This document shows, in pieces, positions 41,017 through 50,390 of a stretch of 64,000 nucleotides of DNA (position 1 is its first letter; the number at the start of each line of letters is the position of its first letter). The notes below the pieces were generated by a model, which saw only the letters and a program-made list of their open reading frames with translations, was not told the DNA's origin and did no database searches. The position numbers and the translations under genes were made by a program. The DNA comes from Bordetella genomosp. 11 (lineage in GTDB: Bacteria > Pseudomonadota > Gammaproteobacteria > Burkholderiales > Burkholderiaceae_B): NCBI RefSeq assembly GCF_002261215.1, contig NZ_NEVS01000001.1:1-64000 (forward strand), read 5' to 3'.

Positions 41017-43301
41017 CAGCGCTTCAGGCGCCGCTGCGCGCGGGCGTGCAGCGACCAGTACAGCACGGACGCCAGCAGCAGCGCGCCGAGCAGGCAGCAG
41101 GCCAGGAAAACCAGCATATGGCGGCTGAAGAACCATTCCGCGTATTCCACCGGGCCCAGCCGTCCGACGTAATAGCTGTCTTCCGCCAGCAGGCTTTCCG
41201 CCTGTTTGCCGCGCACCAGCGCCAGCGAACCCTTGATGCCGCGGTCGTCGCTGCTGTCGTCCATCAGTACGTCGAGCGCGTCGGACAGGCCCTGCGGCTT
41301 GTTGCCCGACACGACCACCACGCTGCGTCCCGCGGTAAGCGGCGATTCGAATCCGGCCAGCATCGCGTCGGCGCTATCGCTGTTGAAGGAAAGCGTGTCG
41401 CGCGGCTGCGGCCGCGCGCCCAGCCATGACGTCGTGCGATAGACCAGGTCCGATATGCTGAAGCGCTTTTCCTTGCCGTCCATGGAGGCCGGCATGTACT
41501 GGGCCCATTGCTTGAGCAGCGGCTGGTTGTCGCCCGAGGCGATCACCAGCAGGTCCTTGTCCGCCAGCTTGGCTGCCTGACCCGGCTGTGCCACGGTAAT
41601 GCCGGTGGCGGGATAGCCGGTGGAGGCGCCCAGGTGGCCCACCAGGGTCAGGTAGGCGCTGTAGTCGGACTCCGACGGCCGGTCAGGCAGGACCACGGTG
41701 GTCTGCGACAGGTCGGCCATGCGCGTAAACGGGAACCCGGCCTTGTCAAAGGCATTCAGGTCCGGCATCGCGATGAAATGCGGGATATGCGAAATATCGA
41801 TCGTCGAATCCGGATCGATGGCGCCGCGCACGTTGTCCAGCAGCGCGTCCTTGCAGTCGCCCTGTTTCAGCACGTCGTAGGAGTAGTACAGCTGCAGCTG
41901 CGAGCGCGGCGGCAGCAGGAACAGCGGCAGCTCCAGGCGTTTTTCCGCCGGCAGCGTCGAGTCCGGCAGCAGCTTATCGGCGATCGAGGCGGCGGCCACG
42001 GCCGGCAGCGGGATGGCCTGCACGAACTGGTTGTTCAGGCTGACCGTCAGCAGCGACTTGTCGCTGGTCGGCCTGGGCGTATAGCGGTACTTCAGGTCCA
42101 CCGGCACGCGCTTGTTCTGCCAGTTGAACAGGTCCGGCGGCACGCGCAGGTTCAGACGGATCAGGTCCGGGCGATAGCCCGCGACGTTCAGGGCGCGGCC
42201 GTCCGCCAGTTCGCCGAACTTCACCGGGCGGTCGCTGGGCAGCCAGTTCGGCGCGTCGTAAGGCTTGCGGGCCGTCAGGGGCTGCAGCTTGGTGATGGTG
42301 GCCGCCTGGCCCGACAGCGTCTGGCCGCCCAGCACCAGGGCGTTCGCGGCGGTCTTCAAATCGGCGCTGTCGCGCCCCTGGACCAGCAGCAGCTTGCCGT
42401 GCGGATCGTTGGGATTGTCCACCACCGAAACGGTGGGCGCGCTGACGGCGCCGGCTTGCAAGCCCGGCACGGCCGCGCCGCCCGCGATCAGCACGACGGC
42501 ATTGCCGGTCTTCGGCAACTGCCCCAGCGTCGTGGGAAAACGCGCCCCGCGATAATCCGCCAGCGCGCCGAACCACGACGAAAGCGCGCCGGCGGCTTCC
42601 AGCGTGGCGGGATCGGGCGTGCCTGCGAAGACCATGGGCAGCACCAGCCGCCGCACGTCGCGCCGGTCGAAGAACGGCAGCGGCAGGGTCGACAGGTCAT
42701 TGCGCATGCGCAGCGGCGCCACCGTCAATTCCAGCACGCTTTCGTTGCCGACGTTGGCCCACAGGCTGGAGTGCAGCGGGTCTTCGCACTGCATCGTGTA
42801 GTGGCCGATCAGCTGCAGATTCAGCCGGTTGAAGTCGGTGATCAGGCGCGCCGGGATGTCCACGGTGCGCTGCAGGTTCTTCCCGGCATCTTCTTTCGGC
42901 ACGGGGATGCTGTAGGCCACTTCGCCGTTGACCATGACGTTGATGTGCGACAGGTCTGGCAGCAGTGCCGGCGAATAGGCGTAGTCCAGCTTCAACTTCG
43001 CGCCGGTGACGACCTCGTCCGCCCGCACGCTGAACGGCACGCCGTTGGTGCCATCCACGCCCGTCATGTTCAGCGGATACTGCGCGCCCAGTTGCTTCAG
43101 GGTCAGCGAATAGGTGCGCGAGCCATCCGCCGCCGGCGCCCCGGCGGGCGCGGAAGCCGCCGGCGCGGCGGTCCCCGTGGCCGGCACGGGGTCGGACGGC
43201 GCCGCGCCGGCGCTATGGAATGCGCCGGCCAGCAGCGTGCCGGCGAGCGCGCCGCACAGGCCGCGGCGGGCGCGGTGGACGCGATTGTGGAACACGGTCA
43301 T
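41016..43301 (-). CDS. bcsB: Cellulose synthase regulatory/periplasmic subunit BcsB
   Basis: Protein of 761 aa with a signal peptide (GLCGALAGTLLAGAFHSAGA), two repeats of carbohydrate-binding and flavodoxin-like domains, and a C-terminal membrane anchor (HMLVFLACCLLGALLLASVL). The carbohydrate-binding stretches NVMVNGEVAYSIPVPKEDAG and TVSLNNQFVQAIPLPAV are clear. It forms the inner-membrane complex with BcsA. The start overlaps the bcsA stop by four bases. Confidence 0.92.
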   Translation of the reverse strand: MTVFHNRVHRARRGLCGALAGTLLAGAFHSAGAAPSDPVPATGTAAPAASAPAGAPAADGSRTYSLTLKQLGAQYPLNMTGVDGTNGVPFSVRADEVVTGAKLKLDYAYSPALLPDLSHINVMVNGEVAYSIPVPKEDAGKNLQRTVDIPARLITDFNRLNLQLIGHYTMQCEDPLHSSLWANVGNESVLELTVAPLRMRNDLSTLPLPFFDRRDVRRLVLPMVFAGTPDPATLEAAGALSSWFGALADYRGARFPTTLGQLPKTGNAVVLIAGGAAVPGLQAGAVSAPTVSVVDNPNDPHGKLLLVQGRDSADLKTAANALVLGGQTLSGQAATITKLQPLTARKPYDAPNWLPSDRPVKFGELADGRALNVAGYRPDLIRLNLRVPPDLFNWQNKRVPVDLKYRYTPRPTSDKSLLTVSLNNQFVQAIPLPAVAAASIADKLLPDSTLPAEKRLELPLFLLPPRSQLQLYYSYDVLKQGDCKDALLDNVRGAIDPDSTIDISHIPHFIAMPDLNAFDKAGFPFTRMADLSQTTVVLPDRPSESDYSAYLTLVGHLGASTGYPATGITVAQPGQAAKLADKDLLVIASGDNQPLLKQWAQYMPASMDGKEKRFSISDLVYRTTSWLGARPQPRDTLSFNSDSADAMLAGFESPLTAGRSVVVVSGNKPQGLSDALDVLMDDSSDDRGIKGSLALVRGKQAESLLAEDSYYVGRLGPVEYAEWFFSRHMLVFLACCLLGALLLASVLYWSLHARAQRRLKR

Positions 43302-45529
43302 CGATCTCTCGCAGTGCCGGTGGAGGTTTGCGCCGCGACGGCGGGCGTGGCTGCCTCGGCGCGCCGGTGCGCGCGGAAGCGTTCGTGGAAAAAATGGCGC
43401 AGCAGCAGCGCGAAGCCATGCGCGCCGATCTTCGTGACTTCCAGCAGGGCCGCCAGCGGCGCATCGGGCTTGCGATTGCCCCAGCCGGACGCCCAGGTAT
43501 CCGCGCGCGCGAAGGTCAGCTGGGCCAGCTCGACCTGCTGGGCGACGCTTAGCGCATCGAAGCGCAGGCCCACCCTTTCGTCACGGCTGAATACGGCGGT
43601 GGCGGGAAAGACGCCTTCCTCCCGGCCGCGAAAGATCGATATCTGCACCTGTTCGTGCAGCGCCACCCGCGCGCCGCGGGGCAGGACCAGCCCCAGCCCG
43701 GTCTGCGAGAAGTCGCTGGTTTCGCACGCGACGGTCTTGCCATCGGGCAGCCTGACCATGGCGGGCAGCTGCGCGGCAACGCGCGGATCGCCGCGCAGCT
43801 GCCGGTTCTCCGCCGCCACGGCGACGCTCGCGCTGGTGATGACGATGTTGTAGACCGTCCAGGCCAGGTTGATGCAGATGGTGGTCTTGACGTCGGTGTC
43901 GCCGTGTCCGAAGGCCAGTGCCGCCAGGCCGGCGGCCATGCCCGCCAGGTTAAGCAGCAGCAGCACGATATAGGGCCGCGCCATCGTCCAGTCGAAGTAG
44001 GATTGCTCGATCACGCCGCCCTTGGCGGTGACGTTGAATTTACCCAGCTTGGGATTGATCAGCGCCAGCATCACGGGGCGCATGATGTACCACGCCAGTA
44101 CGGATTCGTAGACCTCGTTCCAGAACGAATGGCGAAAGCGCCCCTGTATGCGCGAGTTCGTCAAACTGGCATGCAGCAGGTGCGGCAGCGCGTAGGCGGT
44201 GATCATCAAGGCCGACGCCTGGAACACGTGCGCGCCGAAGAACAGGTAGGCCAGGGGCGCGGTCAGGAAGACGATGCGCGGCAGGCCATAGAAAAAGTGC
44301 AGCATCGCGTTCAGGTAGCACAGGCGCTGGCCGAAGCTCAGTCCTTTGCCGGCCAGGGGATTGTCCACGCGGAAAATCTGCGCCATGCCGCGCGCCCAGC
44401 GTATGCGCTGGCCGATGTGGGCCGACAGGCTTTCGGTGGCCAGCCCGGCCGCCTGCGGAATGCCGAGGAAGGCGGTGTTGTAGCCGGCGCGGCTCAGCTT
44501 CAGGGCGGTGTGCGCGTCCTCTGTCACCGTCTCGACGGCCACGCCGCCCACTTCTTCCAGCGGGCCGCGCTTCAGGATGGCGCAGGAGCCGCAGAAGAAC
44601 GCCGCGTTCCACAAGTCGTTGCCGTCCTGCACCAGCCCGTAGAACAGTTCGCCCTCGTTGGGGACGGCGCGCCCGGTGCGCAGGTTCTTTTCGAAAGGAT
44701 CGGCGGAGAAGAAAAAGTGCGGCGTCTGCAGCATCGCCAGTTTCTCGTCCTTCAGGAACCAGCCCATGCACATCTGCAGGAAGGAGCGCGTCGGCACGTG
44801 GTCGCAGTCGAAGATGGCGACGTACTCGCCCTGCGTCTGCTTCAGCGCCCAGTTCAGGTTGCCGGCCTTGGCGTGGCGGTTGTCTTCGCGCGTGATGTAG
44901 CCCGCGCCGACTTCCTCGCAGAATTCCCGGAAGGCGTCGCGCCGGCCGTCGTCCAGCAGGTATACGCGCAGCTTGTCGGCCGGCCAGTCCATGGTGAGCG
45001 CCGTATAGACGGTTTGCCGCACGACGTTCAACGGCTCGTTGTAGGTCGGAATGAAGATGTCCACCGACGGCCACAGGTTGCTGTCGCGGGGCAGCGGCAC
45101 CGGCTTGCGGCGCAGCGGCCAGGCGGTCTGCAGATATCCCAGCAGCAGGACGGCCAGCGCATAGCATTCGGCCAGCACCAGTCCCCAGCCGAACAGCATG
45201 TCGGTCAGGTTATCGAAGTCCAGGGTGGCGGTCAGTCGCCAGTACATGTAGCGCAGCGATGCCGTGCACGACAGCACGATCAGCGTCAGCACGGTCAGTT
45301 GGCCGGCCACGCGGCGCACGCACAGCGCGAACAGGAAGGTCACCACGCAGAACACCAGTTGCTGTTCCAGCGTCAGCGGGATGACGATCGTCAGCCACAC
45401 GAGCAGGGCCGCCAGCACGGCGATCGCCGCGCGCAGCGGACGGCTTGTCCACACGCCGCGCTGAAGCAGGCGGTCGCCGGGCGCGGGGCCTTCCGGCGGG
45501 TAATGGAAGGATTGCTGCCGGCGCTTCAT
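43298..45529 (-). CDS. bcsA: Cellulose synthase catalytic subunit BcsA (UDP-forming, c-di-GMP-responsive)
   Basis: Membrane glycosyltransferase family 2 enzyme of 743 aa that polymerises UDP-glucose. Visible motifs are VDIFIPTYNEPLNVV, LLDDGRRDAFR, IFDCDHVPTRSF, the TED acid motif in ETVTEDAHTAL and the QRIRWARG finger. A C-terminal PilZ domain has the Arg-rich QLRGDPR and DFSQTGLG (D-x-S-x-x-G), so it should be activated by cyclic di-GMP. Start 45529 overlaps the bcsQ stop by four bases and is preferred over an upstream in-frame start at 45580. Confidence 0.95.
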   Translation of the reverse strand: MKRRQQSFHYPPEGPAPGDRLLQRGVWTSRPLRAAIAVLAALLVWLTIVIPLTLEQQLVFCVVTFLFALCVRRVAGQLTVLTLIVLSCTASLRYMYWRLTATLDFDNLTDMLFGWGLVLAECYALAVLLLGYLQTAWPLRRKPVPLPRDSNLWPSVDIFIPTYNEPLNVVRQTVYTALTMDWPADKLRVYLLDDGRRDAFREFCEEVGAGYITREDNRHAKAGNLNWALKQTQGEYVAIFDCDHVPTRSFLQMCMGWFLKDEKLAMLQTPHFFFSADPFEKNLRTGRAVPNEGELFYGLVQDGNDLWNAAFFCGSCAILKRGPLEEVGGVAVETVTEDAHTALKLSRAGYNTAFLGIPQAAGLATESLSAHIGQRIRWARGMAQIFRVDNPLAGKGLSFGQRLCYLNAMLHFFYGLPRIVFLTAPLAYLFFGAHVFQASALMITAYALPHLLHASLTNSRIQGRFRHSFWNEVYESVLAWYIMRPVMLALINPKLGKFNVTAKGGVIEQSYFDWTMARPYIVLLLLNLAGMAAGLAALAFGHGDTDVKTTICINLAWTVYNIVITSASVAVAAENRQLRGDPRVAAQLPAMVRLPDGKTVACETSDFSQTGLGLVLPRGARVALHEQVQISIFRGREEGVFPATAVFSRDERVGLRFDALSVAQQVELAQLTFARADTWASGWGNRKPDAPLAALLEVTKIGAHGFALLLRHFFHERFRAHRRAEAATPAVAAQTSTGTARDR

Positions 45530-46305
45530 GTCGTGCGGCTCCGCGGATTTTCCAGGCGCGTCAGCACGTGCTGGGCGCATTGCTGTAGGTCGCGCGCGGC
45601 GCGGCCATGGGGGTCGTAGTCCAGCACATTCATGTGGCAGGCCAGGGCCTCGCGCACCGACTCGTCGTCGTGGATCACGCCGACCGTGCGTGTTCCCAGG
45701 CTCTGGCGCATGACCTGGATGACGTCCTTGGCCAACCGGCGCGACTGGTCGACCTGATTGATGGCATAGACGCAGGGCGTTTCGCCGTTTTCATTCTTCG
45801 CGCCGTAGGCTTCGACCATCGATGCGGTGGCCGGCAGCGCGGCGTACGACGCCGCGTCGGCCAGCGTCACGGCCAGCACCAGGTCCGCCGCGGCGATCGC
45901 CTGGCGCGTATAGACCGATGGACCGGGCGGCGTATCGATCAGGACGATGGCGTCGTCGGGCAGGCGCATGTCGCGCAGCCGTGTCGCCAGCAGGGTCGGT
46001 TCGTCGCGCAGCAGGTGTTCGAGTCGCTGGCGGTCCGTTTCCGGCAACTGTCCATGCGGCAGCACGTCCAGGCCGTTCTTGCCGGCCACGCGCGCGTCGC
46101 CCCACGGCCGATGCGACAAGGTGGCGCGGGCCAGCCCGTCCAGGCCGCCCTGCGGGGCGTCGACATGCAGGCGCAGCGCGTTCTGCGGGTCCAGGTCGAC
46201 CGTGACGACGGGATGGCCCATGCGGGCCAGCGCGGCGCCCATGTTGGCGCTGATCGTCGTTTTGCCTACGCCGCCCTTGGCGGATATCACCGCGATCGTT
46301 TTCAC
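45526..46305 (-). CDS. bcsQ: Cellulose biosynthesis ParA/MinD-like ATPase BcsQ (WssA/YhjQ)
   Basis: P-loop ATPase of 259 aa. The deviant Walker A is SAKGGVGKTTISAN at residues 9-22, Walker B-like VTVDLDPQNALRLH follows, and VLIDTPPGPSVYTRQA marks the MinD/ParA fold. It is thought to localise or assemble the cellulose synthase at the membrane. It overlaps both bcsP and bcsA by four bases. Confidence 0.92.
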   Translation of the reverse strand: MKTIAVISAKGGVGKTTISANMGAALARMGHPVVTVDLDPQNALRLHVDAPQGGLDGLARATLSHRPWGDARVAGKNGLDVLPHGQLPETDRQRLEHLLRDEPTLLATRLRDMRLPDDAIVLIDTPPGPSVYTRQAIAAADLVLAVTLADAASYAALPATASMVEAYGAKNENGETPCVYAINQVDQSRRLAKDVIQVMRQSLGTRTVGVIHDDESVREALACHMNVLDYDPHGRAARDLQQCAQHVLTRLENPRSRTT

Positions 46306-46946
46306 GATGACAGCAACCGGTTGAACAAATCGGGCAGGCGCGGCGAGCCGGCCGGCGTGTCATCGCGGGCGGCCAGGCGGCGGAACGGATCGGTGCCGGC
46401 GGCTGGCGCGGGTGCGTCGCCGGAGGCGGCGGGCACGGCCGCTTCGGCGCCGGGGGCAGGGGCGATCGTCGGCTCGGCGCGCAGCGCCGGGGCGGCTGCC
46501 TCGTTGGCGGCTTCGTCGATCGCGGCGGGTTTCAGCAGCGGCGCGACTGCCGTATGCGCGTCCGTATGCGCCGCCCGGGCGGCCGGCGATTCCACCGGCA
46601 CCGGGGCGATCGGCACGAGGAAGGCGTCCGGAATGTCGCGGCTGAACGGCTTGGGCCGTGGCGGCATGAACTGCGCGCGAGGCTTGTCCGCGCCGGCATC
46701 ATGATCGTGCGCGCTTTCGGCCGCGCGCTTTGCTTCGGCTCGTTCCGCTTGCGCGATGACCGAAGTATCGTCCGCGCCCACGGCCGGCGCCGCGATGCCG
46801 GCCAGCGGATCGAAGGTCGACAGCACGGGCCAGCGTGCGCGCGCTTCCCGCGCGGCCGCCACCGTGGCGATCTCCTGGTAGGAGCCGGGGTCGCCGCCGA
46901 ACTGCGCGAACAGCCGGGCGATGTCGTTGTCGTCGTCGGGGTTCAT
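46302..46946 (-). CDS. bcsP: Cellulose biosynthesis protein BcsP (proline/alanine-rich)
   Basis: Protein of 214 aa. The N-terminal DNDIARLFAQFGGDPGSYQE is conserved in BcsR/BcsP proteins, and the rest is low-complexity Ala/Pro-rich sequence ending in SPRLPDLFNRLLSS. BcsP is found in bcs operons of beta- and gammaproteobacteria next to bcsQ and is thought to help synthase placement. ATG 46946 overlaps the bcsD stop by four bases. Confidence 0.8.
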   Translation of the reverse strand: MNPDDDNDIARLFAQFGGDPGSYQEIATVAAAREARARWPVLSTFDPLAGIAAPAVGADDTSVIAQAERAEAKRAAESAHDHDAGADKPRAQFMPPRPKPFSRDIPDAFLVPIAPVPVESPAARAAHTDAHTAVAPLLKPAAIDEAANEAAAPALRAEPTIAPAPGAEAAVPAASGDAPAPAAGTDPFRRLAARDDTPAGSPRLPDLFNRLLSS

Positions 46947-47416
46947 GCCGTGCCACCTTGTTTCGAGAATACGAATCGCAGGCTGCCCGTCCCGGGATCG
47001 GCCTGTTGCAGCCGCACGCGCAGCGCATCGCCCGCCCCGGCCGCCGACATCCATCCTTGATACACGCCTTCCAGGAAAGCCGGCGTCCAGTCGAGATGGG
47101 CTTGGCCGAAGGCCGCGGAGAGCGGCGAGCAGAAATGCTGGATCGCTAGGGCCGCGCTGTCCTGGTCGTCGAGTTCGACCAGGCCCCAGTCCAGGGGCTT
47201 CCATACGGCGTTCATGGCATCGCGCAAATCGGCAATGCTCGCGCATGGTCCCAGCGGGTGAAGCGCGGCGAATCGCAGGCCGACGCGATTCATCAATCCG
47301 CGCAGTTCCGCCGTCGACAGATGCGCGCGAAATTCCTCGGCCTGGGCATGGAGAAAATCCCGCCACTGCGGAATGCATAGGCGACCGTGTAGATATTCAA
47401 GTTCGGCACCCTGCAT
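46943..47416 (-). CDS. bcsD: Cellulose synthase subunit BcsD
   Basis: Protein of 157 aa matching the length of BcsD from Komagataeibacter. The middle MNAVWKPLDWGLVELDDQD and the later FLEGVYQGWMSAAG correspond to the conserved helices of that family. BcsD forms octameric rings in the periplasm that help align glucan chains and marks type I cellulose operons. GAGGGG lies nine bases before ATG 47416. It is the first gene of the operon, so its upstream region should hold the operon promoter. Confidence 0.82.
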   Translation of the reverse strand: MQGAELEYLHGRLCIPQWRDFLHAQAEEFRAHLSTAELRGLMNRVGLRFAALHPLGPCASIADLRDAMNAVWKPLDWGLVELDDQDSAALAIQHFCSPLSAAFGQAHLDWTPAFLEGVYQGWMSAAGAGDALRVRLQQADPGTGSLRFVFSKQGGTA

Positions 47417-47912
47417 CCGAGTTCCCCTCAGCCAGTTGCAAACTACTACCTCACGCTGTCGGCCAAACGGATGAACCGACCACTTATAACGAATTGTGAG
47501 TTAGCAATCTTTGTTTAACAAGACAGACAAAGGGGCAGATTCACAACTTCCTTGTTCTTGTCGATATATGTCTGGTGGCAAGGGGGATGTTGCGCCGCAT
47601 CTACACGAATATGACGGAAGATAACGGATCGATGCGGAGTCTTCCGCTATGTGGCGAAGCCTGTTGTGGTGTGGTACCAACGGCGAACCGCGGGTTTAAG
47701 GCCCGGATCGAGGCAACGGCCGGACCGCCGGGGCCTGCTCGAACCGGCCCGTCTGCAGTTCGGCGATCGTCGATAGGCCGTAGTCCGAACGGCCCGGCGC
47801 CAGCGGTCGCGTGATGGACGCGGGCGGTGTCCGCAAGGATGCCCGGCTTGCCGATCGCAAGGCAAAAAAAACCGTGCCCGCGCATCGCAGGCACGGCTTC
47901 CCTCCCGCTGCA
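47417..47912. promoter_or_regulatory. Upstream region of the bcs-wss operon, no gene seen
   Basis: About 500 bases without a credible gene. The first 150 bases next to bcsD are AT-rich. On the minus strand, TTGTTA-N17-CACAAT is a weak but plausible promoter. An inverted repeat CTTTGT (47509-47514)/ACAAAG (47527-47532) lies upstream and could be an operator. Farther out there is only the terminator of the deacetylase gene. Confidence 0.4.
47864..47896 (-). terminator. Rho-independent terminator after the polysaccharide deacetylase gene
   Basis: On the minus strand, stem CCGTGCC/GGCACGG (47872-47896) followed by a run of eight T (47864-47871), about 20 bases after the stop codon at 47913. Confidence 0.9.
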
Positions 47913-48824
47913 TCAAGCCTTGTCCTGGGGACGGACCATCACGCCGTCCTTGAGCCCCGCGCAGTGGTCGTAGATCTGGCCCGGGCGCGTGAACCACACC
48001 TTGTCCCGCTGCGGATGCTCGACGATGTACTTCAGCGCCCGGCGCAGCGCGCGCAGGCGGTAAGGCTGGCCGACGATCATGGTGTGCAGCGCGATGCCGC
48101 AGACCAGCGGCTGTTTTTCCGACTGCAGCAGCATTTCCTCGAACTGCTCGATGATCATTTGCTCGAAGTCCTGCGCGGTGTGGCGGCGCACCAGCATCTG
48201 CGGGGAGTCGTTGATCTCCAGCGGATACGGCACGGACATCAGCGGGCCCGACCGCGTTGTCATCCACACCGGCTGGTCGTCCGCCGGCCAGTCCATCACG
48301 AACTTATAGCCGGTATCCACCAGCAGTTCAGGCGTTTGCGCGCTCTGGGACATCCACGGGCCCATCCAGCCGCGCACGTCCTGGCCGGTGTGCTTCTTGA
48401 TGGCCTCGCGCACTTCGGTCAGCAGGCGCGCCTCGTCGGCGGGCCACAGGTGGCCCTGGGCTTCGGCGTTGGTGCGGCCGTGGCCGATGATTTCGTCGCC
48501 CCGCTTCAGGATGGGCTCCAGGACCTCGGGACAGTAGTCGAACAGGACCGTGTTCATCAGGTGCGCGGCCGGCAATCCCAGTTCGTCGAACAGGTCCAGC
48601 AGGCGCCAGACGCCGACGCGGTTGCCGTAGTCGCGCCACGCGAAGCCGCGCGCGTCGGGCTGCGGCAGTTCGGTGCCCAGGTGATGGCCCTTGCCGGTCC
48701 CGAAGGCAAAGTGCTCGATGTTCAGGCCCAGATACACCGCCAGGCGCTTGCCTTCGGGCCAGCTGTAGTCCGGGCGCCGTGCGATGGCGCTGTAGGGATA
48801 TCGGTCGTGATAGGGAAGTAGCAT
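47913..48824 (-). CDS. Polysaccharide deacetylase-family protein (PuuE-like)
   Basis: Protein of 303 aa of the NodB-homology family, closest in layout to PuuE-type allantoinases and related cyclic-amide hydrolases. Visible blocks are RLLDLFDELGLPAAHLMNTV, GDEIIGHGRTNAEAQ and GIALHTMIVGQPYRLRALRR. It lies 95 bases after the last ABC-transporter gene on the same strand and ends in a terminator, so it is probably the last gene of the amidase/Liv-type operon. It more likely hydrolyses a small C-N compound than cell-surface sugar. Confidence 0.82.
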   Translation of the reverse strand: MLLPYHDRYPYSAIARRPDYSWPEGKRLAVYLGLNIEHFAFGTGKGHHLGTELPQPDARGFAWRDYGNRVGVWRLLDLFDELGLPAAHLMNTVLFDYCPEVLEPILKRGDEIIGHGRTNAEAQGHLWPADEARLLTEVREAIKKHTGQDVRGWMGPWMSQSAQTPELLVDTGYKFVMDWPADDQPVWMTTRSGPLMSVPYPLEINDSPQMLVRRHTAQDFEQMIIEQFEEMLLQSEKQPLVCGIALHTMIVGQPYRLRALRRALKYIVEHPQRDKVWFTRPGQIYDHCAGLKDGVMVRPQDKA

Positions 48825-48919
48825 GGGATCAATCCGATGATGAAGGTCAACAGGGAAGGGTCACCGCCAAAGGCCGCGCCGAAAGATCGGATGCAAGCCG
48901 CGACGATCCATGGGCCCGC

Positions 48920-49630
48920 TCATACGCCCAGGAACGCGGTCTGTACCTTGGGATCTTCGAGCAGCGCGGCGGACGAATCGTCGAATACCTTTTCGCCCAA
49001 TTGCAGGATGGCCGTGCGCCTGGCCACGCGCATCGCCCAATTGGCGTTCTGTTCGGCCAGCACGAAGGCCAGGCCCTCGCGCTGCTGGATTTCCAGCAGG
49101 ATGTCGCCGATGCGTTCGACGATGATGGGGGCCAGTCCCAGCGAAGGCTCGTCCAGCAGGAACAGCTTGGGGCCGCTCATCAGCGCCCTGCCGATGGCCA
49201 GCATCTGCTGTTCGCCGCCGGACAGGCTGCCGGCGGCCTGCCGCGCCCTTTCCTTCAGGCGCGGGAAATAGCCGAACATTTGCTCCATGCGTTCGCCCAG
49301 GCGGTCGCCGCCGCGGCCGAAGGCACCCATCTTCAGGTTCTCCTGCACGGACAGCGACGGAAACACGCGCCGGCCTTCCGGCGAGAAGCCGATCCCCAGC
49401 TTGACGACCTCCGACGCCGCCATGCCCTTGATGCTTTTGCCATTCCACAGGATGTCGCCGCCGTAGCCGTTGACCAGTCCCGTAATGGCCTTCAGCGTGC
49501 TGCTCTTGCCCGCGCCGTTCGAACCGATCAGCGCCACGGTTTCGGCTTCGCCGATGCTCAGGTTCAACGCGCGCGTACCGGCGACGCGGCCGTAGCGCAC
49601 GTCCAGATTACGCAATTCCAGCAGTGACAT
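48920..49630 (-). CDS. Branched-chain-type ABC transporter ATPase (LivF-like)
   Basis: ATPase of 236 aa. Walker A is GSNGAGKSS, the signature is LSGGEQQMLAIGRAL, and Walker B is LFLLDEPSLGLAP. ATG 49630 is chosen because MSLLELRNLDV is the usual LivF start; it overlaps the upstream ATPase gene by 23 bases. It energises the LivJHMG system encoded upstream. Confidence 0.9.
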   Translation of the reverse strand: MSLLELRNLDVRYGRVAGTRALNLSIGEAETVALIGSNGAGKSSTLKAITGLVNGYGGDILWNGKSIKGMAASEVVKLGIGFSPEGRRVFPSLSVQENLKMGAFGRGGDRLGERMEQMFGYFPRLKERARQAAGSLSGGEQQMLAIGRALMSGPKLFLLDEPSLGLAPIIVERIGDILLEIQQREGLAFVLAEQNANWAMRVARRTAILQLGEKVFDDSSAALLEDPKVQTAFLGV

Positions 49631-50390
49631 TCCTAGTCCCCAGATAAGCCTCGACGACACGCTGGTCGCGCAGCACTTCGTCAGGTTTGCCGCGCGTCAA
49701 TTCCTGGCCGGCCGCCACCACCAGCAGGCGGTCGCACAGGCCGGCGATGAAGCGCATGTTGTGGTCGATGACCATCACGGTCACGCCCGATTCGCGCACG
49801 CGCAGGATGGCGTCGCGCACCTGGTCGGTTTCCTCGGCGCTGAGCCCGGCCACCGGTTCGTCCAGCATCAGCAGCGTGGGCCGCGCGGCCAGCGCAATGG
49901 CGATACCCAGGATCTTCTGCACGCCGTAGGGCAGGCTGCCGGCGGCGGCATCGGCCACGGCGCGCAGCCCCATGCGGTCCAGCAGTTCGTCGACCTGCGC
50001 ATCGGATTCGGCGCGACGGCGGCGCGCGCGCGGCGTGTCGAACAGCGTCGAAAGAAAGCCCGGGTAGCGGGTCAGGTAGGAACCGCGCACGATGTTTTCA
50101 TGCACGGTGCGAGCGCCGTAGACAGCGGTCGATTGGAAGGTGCGCACCAGCCCGCGTTCCGTCAGGCGCGACGGCGCCATGCCGGTTACCGTCTCGCCGC
50201 GGAATGCGACGACGCCGCGCGAAGGCTTGATGACGCCGCTGATCAGGTTTACCAGCGTGGTCTTGCCCGCGCCGTTGGGGCCGATGACGCCCAGGATTTC
50301 GCCTTCGTAGACTTCGAAGGTGACGCCGTCGACCGCCTTCAGGCCGCCGAAGCTGCGGCCGATGGCCTGTACATCGAGCAGTTTGTTCAT
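49608..50390 (-). CDS. Branched-chain-type ABC transporter ATPase (LivG-like)
   Basis: ATPase of 260 aa. Walker A is GPNGAGKTT, the signature is the LivG-type LPYGVQKILGIAIAL, and Walker B is LLMLDEPVAGLSA. ATG 50390 overlaps the permease stop by four bases. With the LivF-like protein it forms the ATPase pair. Confidence 0.9.
   Translation of the reverse strand: MNKLLDVQAIGRSFGGLKAVDGVTFEVYEGEILGVIGPNGAGKTTLVNLISGVIKPSRGVVAFRGETVTGMAPSRLTERGLVRTFQSTAVYGARTVHENIVRGSYLTRYPGFLSTLFDTPRARRRRAESDAQVDELLDRMGLRAVADAAAGSLPYGVQKILGIAIALAARPTLLMLDEPVAGLSAEETDQVRDAILRVRESGVTVMVIDHNMRFIAGLCDRLLVVAAGQELTRGKPDEVLRDQRVVEAYLGTRNVTAGIA

Noticed and set aside
41508..43853. A 781-codon open frame on the plus strand
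   Set aside because: Antisense to bcsB and bcsA, whose motifs are complete; its composition is Gln/Arg/Gly-rich without domains.
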